From NCBI RefSeq assembly GCF_003006155.1, contig NZ_CP023559.1, positions 992,001-1,056,000 on the forward strand: a DNA stretch of 64,000 nucleotides, in the 5' to 3' direction. The position numbers were made by a program, and so were the translations under genes. Positions 56,323-64,000 of the stretch are shown in pieces (position 1 is the first letter of the stretch; every line of letters begins with the position of its first letter). The DNA comes from Salinicola tamaricis (GTDB lineage Bacteria; Pseudomonadota; Gammaproteobacteria; Pseudomonadales; Halomonadaceae). The notes under the pieces are model-generated. The model had not been told where the DNA came from. It did no database searches and saw only the letters and a program-made list of their open reading frames with translations.

Positions 56323-58723
56323 GCTCACCGCCCCGCTGACGCGCCTGCGCCGCGAGCAGCCCCGGCTCACCCGCCCGGCGGCCCGTACCGTCGGCGCCGA
56401 TACCGCCGTCGCTGACCACACCTGGCGGGATAGCGCCCGCCTGCGCGACGCCCTCGATCAGCTGCGCCAGACGATGGTGCGCCAGCAGCGCCTGCTGCCA
56501 GCCCCCGCCGCCGCCCCGGTACTGCCGCCGGCGGCGGCCCGGGTCGCCCAGGCCAGACGCGCGCTACCGCCGCCGGCGCCCACGGCAAGCTCCGCGCCGT
56601 CTCTCGAGGCGACTACGACGACTACGACAACTGCGGCGACGACCGCGGCGCGTGCTCGCCCGAGACCGCAGCCCGCCGAGCTGCCCAGCGGCGGGCTCGG
56701 GTTCGACAGCCTGATCCAGGGCGCCAAGACCCTGCTCGGCCCCGCCCTGGCCTTCCAGCGCGAGCAGCGCCACGTGCGCCGCGCCGGCGGCTTCACCCGG
56801 GACGACCCGCGCGCCCAGGCACTGGCCCAGCAGGCCCGCGAGCTCGGCACCCAATCCGGCTTCGGCGCTACCCAGATCGCCGCGGCCCAGGCCGCGCTGC
56901 TCGAGCGCCAGGTCAGCCCGGCGGCGATCCAGGCCTCCCTCGGCGAGATGGTGCGGCTCGCCCAGGCCAACGGCCGTGAGCTGGTCGCGAGCGTGATCCG
57001 CACCAGCGCGCTGGCCCGCCAGGCCGGGGTCGACCTCGCCGAACAGGGCGCCATGGCCCGCTTCGCCGATGTGCTCAGTGCCAGCAGACGCCGCGCCAGC
57101 GGCGCCAATACCGGTGGCCCCGATACCGGCGTAGCCGTGACGGGTGGCGCCCAGATCGGTGGCCCCCATGCCGAACGCCTCAGCGCCGCGCGCCAGGTCA
57201 GCGCCCCGGCACGGGCCGCCGGCGTGCCCGCGGTGGCCAACGCCGCACCGAACATCGTCACGCCGGCCGCTGCCCGCGTACCCGATCTCAGCGGCACAAA
57301 CCTGCGCGCCGCCCGCCGCGAGGTGGACGACCTGAGCGGCGACCTCGACCACCTGCATGCGACCTGGGAAGAGACCAGCATCGCCTTCGCCACCGCCAAC
57401 GACGGCGCCCTGCGCGACCTGGTCAAGGCCATCACCGCGATCACCCGCGGCATCGCCGGCTGGATCGACGACAACCCCGAACTGACCACCCTGCTGACCC
57501 AGTTCCTCGGCGTGCTCGGCGGCATGCTCGCCACCCTTGGCCTGCTCGCCAGCGGCATCGGCGCCGTGCTCGCCCCGCTCACCGCGCTCAGCGGCGTGCT
57601 CACCCTGCTCGGGCTCAACCCCGCCAGCCTGACGATCCTCGCCATCGTCGCCGCGGTCGCCGCCCTCGGCGTCGCCGCCTACCAGATCTACCGCCACTGG
57701 GGCGCGATCAGCGAGTGGTTCAGCCAGCGCTGGCAGCAGGTCAAGGACGCCTTCGCCGGCGGCATCGGCAGCGTCATGCAGCTGCTCGCCAACTGGTCGC
57801 CGCTGGGGCTGATCTATCAGGGCATCGTTGCCACCCTCGACAAGCTCGGTATCGAGGTGCCGGCCAGCATGAGCACCCTCTCGGACGCCATCGTCAACGG
57901 CCTCAAGAGCGCCTGGAAAGGCATCACCGAGCTCTGGAACTGGTTCGAGACGGCCCCCGGCCGCGCCATCGACGCGGTCGTCAAACTGGTCACCGACTGG
58001 GACCTGATGGGGCAGCTCAAGGAGAAGTGGGACGCCGCCATCGACTATCTGAAGTCGCTGCCCGGCAACCTCTGGGGCAGCGGCAAAGAGATGGCGGGCA
58101 AGGCCGCCGATCGCGTCACCTCGCTGGCCAGCGACGCCGGCGACGGCCTGAAATCGCTCAAGGAGAAAGCGAGCGAAGGCGCCCGCGCCGTCGGCGATCG
58201 GCTGGCAGCGGGCAAGAACTACGTGGTCGAAGGCGCCAGCAGCCTGGCCCAGAGCGCCCTCCAGAGCTTCAAAGAACGCCTCGGTATCCAGTCGCCCTCC
58301 CGCGAGTTCGCCAAGCTCGGCGGGTATACCGTGGACGGCCTGACGCTGGGGATCGAGCGCCAGCGCGACGAGCCCATCCAGCGCATGGTCGCCATCGCCC
58401 GCGACGTCGTCCGCGCCGGCGCCGGGCTCACCCTGGCCGCCGCCGCCGTCCCCGCCAGCGCGCAGCCACCGTTCGCGCCCGAACTCGCGCTGCTGGGGCC
58501 GACCCCGATCACCCTGGATACCCGCGCCCCGCTCACCGCCGGCGGCCCGCCCCCGGCCAGCGACAACCGCGTCCAGATCGGCGACATCCATATCCACGCC
58601 GCCCCCGGCATGGACGAAAACGCCCTGGCACGCCAGGTCGCCCAAGAGGTGCAGCGCGCCCTCGAGCAGGCGCAGCGAGAGCGGGCCGCGTATCAACGTT
58701 CATCGATGTGGGATCGGGATTAA
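56276..58723 (+). CDS. Phage tail tape-measure protein T
   Basis: 815 residues: P2 gpT-like, sets tail length. MARNLPLPALLTSVAKLTAP, a long Ala-rich helical region (about 20-350), two hydrophobic segments (FLGVLGGMLATLGLLASGIG and LTILAIVAAVAALGVAAYQI), then ISEWFSQRWQQVKDAFAGGI and the C-terminal ERLGIQSPSREFAKLGGYTV typical of tape measures. Length equals that of a P2-size tail (P2 T about 815 residues). Confidence 0.93.
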   Translation: MARNLPLPALLTSVAKLTAPLTRLRREQPRLTRPAARTVGADTAVADHTWRDSARLRDALDQLRQTMVRQQRLLPAPAAAPVLPPAAARVAQARRALPPPAPTASSAPSLEATTTTTTTAATTAARARPRPQPAELPSGGLGFDSLIQGAKTLLGPALAFQREQRHVRRAGGFTRDDPRAQALAQQARELGTQSGFGATQIAAAQAALLERQVSPAAIQASLGEMVRLAQANGRELVASVIRTSALARQAGVDLAEQGAMARFADVLSASRRRASGANTGGPDTGVAVTGGAQIGGPHAERLSAARQVSAPARAAGVPAVANAAPNIVTPAAARVPDLSGTNLRAARREVDDLSGDLDHLHATWEETSIAFATANDGALRDLVKAITAITRGIAGWIDDNPELTTLLTQFLGVLGGMLATLGLLASGIGAVLAPLTALSGVLTLLGLNPASLTILAIVAAVAALGVAAYQIYRHWGAISEWFSQRWQQVKDAFAGGIGSVMQLLANWSPLGLIYQGIVATLDKLGIEVPASMSTLSDAIVNGLKSAWKGITELWNWFETAPGRAIDAVVKLVTDWDLMGQLKEKWDAAIDYLKSLPGNLWGSGKEMAGKAADRVTSLASDAGDGLKSLKEKASEGARAVGDRLAAGKNYVVEGASSLAQSALQSFKERLGIQSPSREFAKLGGYTVDGLTLGIERQRDEPIQRMVAIARDVVRAGAGLTLAAAAVPASAQPPFAPELALLGPTPITLDTRAPLTAGGPPPASDNRVQIGDIHIHAAPGMDENALARQVAQEVQRALEQAQRERAAYQRSSMWDRD

Positions 58724-58752
58724 GCGGCCCCACCAGATCACAGGAGAGCACC

Positions 58753-59196
58753 ATGCTCATGGCCCTCGGTATGTTCGTCTTTGAAACGCGCTCGGTGCCC
58801 TACCAGCAGTTGCAGCGCAATAGCGCCTGGCGCCACGCCGCCCAATCCCGGGTCGGCGCCCGCCCGGCCTATCAATATCTCGGCCCGGGCAGCGACACCT
58901 TGACCCTCAGCGGCACCCTGCTGCCGGCGTTCACCGGTGGGCGTCTCGAGCTCGACGCCCTGCGCCAGATGGCAAGCCAAGGCGACGCCTGGCCGCTGAT
59001 CGAAGGCACCGGGCGCCAGTACGGCCTGTGGGTGATCACCCAGGTGGACGAGACCGCCAGCCAGTTCCACCGCGACGGCGCCGCCGGCAAGCTCGACTTC
59101 AGCCTCAGCCTGGAACGGGTCGACGACACCCGCCTCGACCTGCTCGGCAGCCTCACCGCCGAGAGCCTCTCGCGCTTCAGCGGAGCCTACGCATGA
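58753..59196 (+). CDS. Phage tail protein U
   Basis: 147 residues: MLMALGMFVFETRSVPYQQL, QYLGPGSDTLTLSGTLLPAF and YGLWVITQVDETASQFHRDG match gpU. LysM-like/tail terminator component. ATG at 58753 with AGGAGAG ribosome site; stop overlaps the D start. Confidence 0.93.
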   Translation: MLMALGMFVFETRSVPYQQLQRNSAWRHAAQSRVGARPAYQYLGPGSDTLTLSGTLLPAFTGGRLELDALRQMASQGDAWPLIEGTGRQYGLWVITQVDETASQFHRDGAAGKLDFSLSLERVDDTRLDLLGSLTAESLSRFSGAYA

Positions 59197-60224
59197 GCGC
59201 CCCACGCAGCGGCGACCCGCGCCTCGGCCCGCCCGGCCTCGGCACCGCGCGCCCCGACTACCGCCTCAGCCTGGGCGGCGAAGACATCACCCCGCGGGTC
59301 AATGGCCGGCTGATCGCCCTTAGCCTCACCCGCCAGCGTGGCGGCGACGCCGACCAGCTCACCCTCACCCTCGCCGACCACGACGGCCGCCTGGCGCTGC
59401 CGCCCCACGGCGCCACCCTCGAACTCGCCCTCGGCTGGCACGCCAGCGGCCTGGCCAGCCGCGGCACCTTCATCGTCGACGAAGTCGAACACAGCGGCGC
59501 CCCGGACCGTCTCCAGCTGCGCGCCCGCGCCGCCAACCTGCGCCAGCAGCTCCCCGGCAAGCGCTCGCAATCCTGGCACGATCTCACCCTCGCCCAGCTG
59601 ATCGAGACCCTCGCCGCGCGCCACGACCTCACCCCGGTGGTCGGCGACACCCTCGCCGGCATCCGCCTGGAACATATCGACCAGACCGACGAATCCGACC
59701 TCAACTTCCTCACCCGGCTCGGCCAGCGCTTCGACGCCATCGCCACGATCAAGGCCGGCCACCTGCTCTTCACCCGCGCCGGCGAAGGGCTCAGCGCCAG
59801 CGGCCTGGCCCTGCCCGGCGTCGTCCTCACCCGCCGCGACGGCGACCGCCACCGCTTCACCCAGAGCGACCGCGACGACCACACCGGGGTGATCGCGCAC
59901 TGGAACGACACCGCCGGGGCCGAGCGTCAGGCGGTTCAGGTCGGCAGTGAGGCCAAGCCCAAGACCCTGCGCGACACCTACGCCAGCGCCGCCGACGCCC
60001 GCCACGCCGCCGAGGCCGAATGGCGCCGTCTGCAGCGCGGCCAGGCCAGTCTCGACCTCACCCTGGCCCACGGCCGCGCCGACCTCAGCCCCGAGACCCC
60101 GCTCACCCTGCGCGGCTTCAAGGCCGGGATCGACGAACGCGCCTGGCTGGTCACCCAGACCACCGAAAGCCTCAACGACAACGGCTACCTCACCCAGCTC
60201 AGTTGCGAGCTGCGCGGGGGGTGA
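59193..60224 (+). CDS. Phage late control protein D (tail hub)
   Basis: 343 residues; start MSAPRSGDPRLGPPGLGTAR overlaps the U stop. GpD family: ADQLTLTLADHDGRLALPPH, LAQLIETLAARHDLTP, QTDESDLNFLTRLGQRFDAI and TESLNDNGYLTQLSCELR. The gp27-like hub on which gpV sits. Last structural gene; the cluster ends here. Confidence 0.95.
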   Translation: MSAPRSGDPRLGPPGLGTARPDYRLSLGGEDITPRVNGRLIALSLTRQRGGDADQLTLTLADHDGRLALPPHGATLELALGWHASGLASRGTFIVDEVEHSGAPDRLQLRARAANLRQQLPGKRSQSWHDLTLAQLIETLAARHDLTPVVGDTLAGIRLEHIDQTDESDLNFLTRLGQRFDAIATIKAGHLLFTRAGEGLSASGLALPGVVLTRRDGDRHRFTQSDRDDHTGVIAHWNDTAGAERQAVQVGSEAKPKTLRDTYASAADARHAAEAEWRRLQRGQASLDLTLAHGRADLSPETPLTLRGFKAGIDERAWLVTQTTESLNDNGYLTQLSCELRGG

Positions 60225-60269
60225 CACGACCAGCCAGACGCCTTCTCTCTCGGCCGGCCCCGACAGCGA

Positions 60270-60722
60270 TCACTTGCCCCTTGCCCGATATTTGGGCCCG
60301 GTCGTACGTCTTTTCAGCTCCTCATCCACGGTCTCCAGCACTTTGCGCAGATCCTCCTGGTACTCCTCCAGGGGCGCGTTGCCGCCGTAGGCTGTCATCG
60401 CCTCCGTCTGCTTCAAGGCGCCCACCAGTCGCTCTCTGGCGCCTTGCAGCTCCGAGCCCCACGCCGCCCCCTCTCTTGGCCCCCCCGAGGGCCCCACGGG
60501 CAACGGCGACAGCCTCAGTCGGACGCGGTGGGTCGCGGTCTCCGACGCCTTCCCGCTGACATCGAACACCACCGCCTTGAACCCGCCCCCTGCCTCACTG
60601 GTCATCGCAAAGGCGACCTCCAGCTCGACATCCGTCAGCTCATAGAAGGGATCGTCATCCGATTGCGCGTGTCGCAGCTCCTCTTTCACACTGCCGATAA
60701 ACTCACCTAACGGTATTTTCAT
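60270..60722 (-). CDS. Trypsin-co-occurring domain 2 (trypco2) protein
   Basis: 150 residues, MKIPLGEFIGSVKEELRHAQ then YELTDVELEVAFAMTSEAGG and GFKAVVFDVSGKASETATHR, with VRLRLSPL: the trypco2 pattern (helix, then beta-rich with a ThxVxLxLxP end). A C-terminal helical extension follows (EYQEDLRKVLETVDEELKRR). Trypco2 domains are reported near trypsin-like proteases in conflict systems; no protease is encoded nearby. Antisense to the tail genes, directly after D: position of a cargo/immunity gene. The domain call is by recognition. Confidence 0.65.
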   Translation of the reverse strand: MKIPLGEFIGSVKEELRHAQSDDDPFYELTDVELEVAFAMTSEAGGGFKAVVFDVSGKASETATHRVRLRLSPLPVGPSGGPREGAAWGSELQGARERLVGALKQTEAMTAYGGNAPLEEYQEDLRKVLETVDEELKRRTTGPKYRARGK

Positions 60723-60970
60723 GGCGAAGGCCCCTGGCTGCCGAAGGATGATCGGCGACGTCTCTTAGCATAGGCGCGCCAGGCGGCCATCCCTGACCGT
60801 TTTTGTTGCCCCTCGGACACAGGCCGCTACGTGACACCCCGACACGACACCGCGGGCGCTTTGACCCACCGCCGCCCGCGTTATCGCATCCCCCGCCCCA
60901 CCCCGGCATGCACCACCGCGGCCAGACCTCTACAATGCGCGCTCGCTAAATCAATTGGTTCTAATCAAGC

Positions 60971-62035
60971 ATGCGCGCTGTTTTCGCTCTACCCCCTCTC
61001 GTTGTCCGCCTCTCCCATGCCCTGGTCGCGCTCTGCCTACTGACGATCCTGACCACCTGGCCACCCTGGCCACCCCGCCGGCGCTGGCCGCGCCGCCCAG
61101 CTCCTTCTCTCCGCCGCCAAGCGCCTGGCGGAAAACGAGATCTACGTCGTCGACCAGGACCGCACCTTCTACTGCGGCTGCACCTCGTTTCGACAAAGGC
61201 CCGGACCTCGCCAGCTGCGGCTACCGGATTCGCAAGCAACCCAAGCGCGCCGCGCGCATCGAGTGGGAGCACGTCATGCCCGCCTACGACTTCGGCCGGC
61301 AGCGCCAGTGCTGGCAAGAAGGCGGGCGCCGCCACTGCCGCGCCAACGACCCGGTGTTTCGTCAGGCCGAGGCCGACCTGGTCAACCTGGTGCCTTCGGT
61401 GGGCGAAGTGAACGGCGACCGCTCCAACATGCGCTACGGCATGGCCACCAGCGCCGACGCCTACCAGTACGGCCAGTGCCCGGCCAAGGTCGACTTCCCC
61501 GAGCGCACCTTCGAACCGCCGGCGGCGGTGCGCGGCGGTGCGCGGCGATATCGCCCGCACCTACTGGTACATGCGCGACACCTACGGCATCCAGATCGGG
61601 CGGCAACAGCAGCAGCTCTTCCAGGCCTGGGCCAAGGCCGACCCGGTGAGCGCCTGGGAGCGCGAACGCAACCGCCGCATCGCCAGGATTCAGGGCAGCG
61701 GCAACCCCTATGTCGAAGGCGATACTTCAAACGGCCAGCGCGAGGGAAAGACTGAAGAGAAGACCGTAGAGAAGGCCGTAGAGAAGGGCGAAGGGAAGAA
61801 CGAAGAGAAGACAGCAGATCGCAGCAGCGCCGAGGCGCCGGCCTGGACGAAGGGCCGGGATTCGAGCCCGCTCGACCCCGATCGCGCAGCGGCGGCCGCC
61901 TTTAGCTGCACCCCGCGCAAGACCTGCAGCAAGATGCGCTCCTGCGAAGAAGCCCGCTACCACCTGACCCAGTGCGGCAACGCGCGCCTGGATGGCGACG
62001 GCGACGGCACCCCCTGCGAAGCGCTCTGCGGCTGA
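60971..62035 (+). CDS. Endonuclease I with C-terminal excalibur domain, several frameshifts
   Basis: Exported nuclease. Signal segment [20 protein letters not shown]; after two frame changes (about 61050-61120) [20 protein letters not shown]; near 61190 to [20 protein letters not shown] with the catalytic His region and [20 protein letters not shown]; near 61535 to [20 protein letters not shown]. Then a charged Glu/Lys linker (about 61740-61815, repeats of EEKT/VEK) and an excalibur calcium-binding domain: [20 protein letters not shown] and [17 protein letters not shown] with paired Cys and the DGDGDG loop. About 350 residues. EndA-type enzymes degrade extracellular/periplasmic DNA. Confidence 0.82.
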
Positions 62036-62213
62036 GAGCGACGTCACCGACCCCGCCGCCCCCGCGGCGGCGAGGTCGCACCACAAGCGCACCGACGACA
62101 CCCTTTCCCCTCAAAACGCTGCAATTCGTTACCGGTTATCAGTTGATCGAGACAGAAGAAAATGACACTGGAGTGACAACAGCAATAGTCACCGCAACAG
62201 CCGGAACCCCGCC
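62036..62213. other. Intergenic region before the HrpK-like gene
   Basis: 178 bp with an AT-rich centre (about 62110-62190), probably promoter of the following gene. No gene seen. Confidence 0.4.
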
Positions 62214-64000
62214 ATGCCCACGCCCGTCTCAGACAAGTCCTCGATCGACCCCGCCGACACCCCCTTTGCGCCAGGCAGCGCCCGCTGGTTGGAGGCCATT
62301 CACGACGCCCTCGAACGCAAGGCCAGCGACGCCACGCAGGATGCCGCCAGCGACGCCAAGGCCAATATCGACGCCAAGCCCGAGACCGAAGGGATGAGCG
62401 CCGAGGAGATCCGCGACACCTACGACATCCCCGATTTCACCGGCGATGGCGTGATGCAGACGAAGATCGACAAGGACCAGACGGTCGGCGAGAAGGCCGC
62501 CGAAGACTTCATCCAGGGCATCCGCGACGACGTCAAATCGGGCAAGCTCGCCGAAGACTCGGACGAAGCCAAGCTCGTCGACCTCATGGACGCCCAGGGC
62601 GCCGTGGATCATGGCTACGACCTCTTCGGCTACGTGGAGCTGATCGAATCCAGCAAATCGACCTACCGCGACGCCCAGGAGAAACCCACCCACCTGAACA
62701 GCGACGACGTCAAGGATATCGTCGACGACGAAAAGCTGGCCGAGCAGATCAGCGGGCTGATGCAGAAGAGAGCATCGCCAAGCGCTACGACGACGCCCTC
62801 GATGGCGCCCTCGACAAGCTCCCCGACGACAAGCGCCGCGCGCTGACCGAGAAGATGGAAAAGGCGCTGTTCGAACCCGACTCGAAGACGCCCAACCTGG
62901 ACTTCGAAGCCTACGTCATCGCCACCCAGCACAAGGCCGCCGAGAGCGGCGACGACAAGCTCGGCGAACGCCTGCAACAGAGGTCGACAACTACTTCGAA
63001 GCGCTCAACGCGCTGGACCCGGACGCCTACGCCAAGCGCAAGCAGGCCTTCGACCAGAACCTGATGACGTCGCAGCTCGACAGTTACCTGACAAACCCGA
63101 GTCGGTCGACCCCGAGAACGCCAGCAGCGGCCTGCGCAGCACCCTCGACATCTTCCAGCACGGCATCAACGCGGTGCTGCAGCAGCTCGACAAGGGCGAC
63201 AAATCCTACGACGCCTACAAGAAGCTCGGCGACGACCTCAAGAACTTCAAGGCCACCCTCGGCGGCCTGGGCAAGGAGGGCGACAAGGCCCTGCAAGGCG
63301 TTCAACCTGGCCACCGACAAGCTCGAAGCGCTCGACCAGCGCGGCAACGTCAGCCAGGCAGAGAAGAGAAAGTCTTCAACGCCATCATCAACGACAACCT
63401 CAGGATGTCGCCAGCAAGAACCCGGACGGCAGCAAGAAACTCGCCAGCAGCTACAAGACCTTCCTCCACAGTGCCAGCTCGACCGGCACCTTGAGCGCCC
63501 TCACCGGCACCATGAGCCTGATCAGCGGTGGCAGCCAGCTCGCCAACGGCGGCTGGGACGAGATGAATTCCGATCAGAAACTCGCCGCGGTGCGACCTGG
63601 TCTCCGGGCTCAGCTTCTCCAACGACTTCCTGCGCTTCGGCTCGAACCTGGCCGAAGGCCTCTCCGGCTACCGCTACAACGAACAGGGCCAGAAGATCGA
63701 CAAGGAGGGTCAGCCGCTCAGCCGTGACGGCTATGTCCTCGACAGCGACGGCAACAAGACCGCGGAAAAGGGCAAGCCGCTGCACAAGATCAACGCCACC
63801 GACTGGCTCGGGCTGCTGGGCGAGAACTTCCCCGACATCTGGCAAAGCTCGGGCAAGACCGACGCCCTCGGCAAGGCGATCTCCAAAGCCGTCACGACGC
63901 CTCGAACACCCTCGGCAACACCGTATCCCCACCGACGGCCTGAGCGATGCGCAGAAGCGCGAGATCGACAAGGTCGCCGAATCGATCGGCAAAGCGCAGA
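62214..64000 (+). CDS. Large HrpK-like protein, 5' part, many frameshifts (runs off window end)
   Basis: From MPTPVSDKSSIDPADTPFAP, hydrophilic, no signal peptide. Joined frames give about 590 residues up to the window end: SARWLEAIHDALERKASDAT, RYDDALDGALDKLPDDKRRA, SGLRSTLDIFQHGINAVLQQ then LDKGDKSYDAYKKLGDDLKN, KTFLHSASSTGTLSALTGTM then SLISGGSQLANGG, and GLSFSNDFLRFGSNLAEGLS. These resemble the HrpK type III effector/translocator family of plant pathogens, seen also in environmental bacteria without a type III system; no secretion genes are in the window. Breaks near 62770, 62985, 63090, 63295, 63365, 63405, 63595, 63895 and 63930. Base composition matches the chromosome. Family call is tentative. 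Confidence 0.5.

Noticed and set aside
56564..58696. 710-residue protein antisense to the tape measure
   Set aside because: Antisense shadow of GC-rich codons with no family features; similar cases at 17843-19045 and 39350-40630.
44471..60224. Complete P2-like prophage
   Set aside because: No integrase, repressor, replication, terminase, portal or capsid genes in the window on either side of the tail module.
62214..64000. Evidence for a type III secretion system in the window
   Set aside because: Only a HrpK-like protein is seen; no injectisome, chaperone or hrp regulatory genes are present.

Overview
The window is high-GC gammaproteobacterial chromosome, most probably from the Halomonadaceae (Halomonas/Salinicola/Kushneria type). 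Evidence: an ectoine hydroxylase (ectD), the polA / DUF2782 / homoserine kinase neighbourhood typical of gammaproteobacteria, a tRNA(Met) cytidine acetyltransferase start, and many organic-acid transporters. The genus is inferred from gene content; no search was run. About twenty genes are split by single-base indels, many at short homopolymers and including housekeeping genes (gnd, speA). Most are probably consensus sequencing errors, so split genes are described here as one locus each.

Layout. 1-4.7 kb: 5' part of tmcA, a membrane protein, and an EmrAB-like drug efflux pair divergent from a TetR regulator with a perfect operator palindrome. 4.7-8.6 kb: a three-subunit molybdenum/FAD/2Fe-2S aldehyde-oxidase-type operon. 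8.9-11.2 kb: CPA1 Na+/H+ antiporter and a secreted DUF302 protein. 11.3-18.9 kb: a catabolic cluster (SDR, acyl-CoA synthetase, thiolase) divergent from an IclR regulator that is followed by a TRAP transporter (P, Q, M); four similar IclR-type boxes tie these units together. 19.0-23.0 kb: a second molybdenum hydroxylase operon whose 2Fe-2S subunit carries a Tat signal, unlike the first copy. 23.2-29.5 kb: MipA/OmpV porin-like protein, nadA, gnd, polA.

29.5-37.5 kb is an inserted block. A 228-bp segment covering the polA start and upstream region occurs at both ends (29529-29756 and 37264-37491, about 97% identical). It separates polA from DUF2782/thrB. Inside are an MmgE/PrpD-family gene, an SDR, a TctABC tricarboxylate transporter, a GntR regulator with a perfect 20-bp palindrome upstream of tctC, and the 3' half of a tRNA-Thr(CGU). 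No integrase is visible. 37.5-44.0 kb: DUF2782, thrB, speA, an FAH-family hydrolase, ectD, a small zinc-ribbon protein and a secreted protein.

44.4-60.2 kb is a P2-like contractile tail module in nearly canonical order: X, holin, endolysin, Rz/Rz1, R, V, W, J, I, H, DUF4376, FI sheath, FII tube, E/E' with a TTTTTTG slippery site, T, U, D. There are no capsid, portal, terminase, integrase or replication genes, so it looks like an R-type tailocin (phage-tail bacteriocin). The R-V and fibre-sheath junctions each carry a related palindromic element, in inverted orientation, and cargo (DUF1176 protein, small protein, trypco2-domain protein) sits around it. 60.9-64 kb: a periplasmic/secreted endonuclease I with a C-terminal excalibur domain and the 5' part of a large HrpK-like protein running off the window end.
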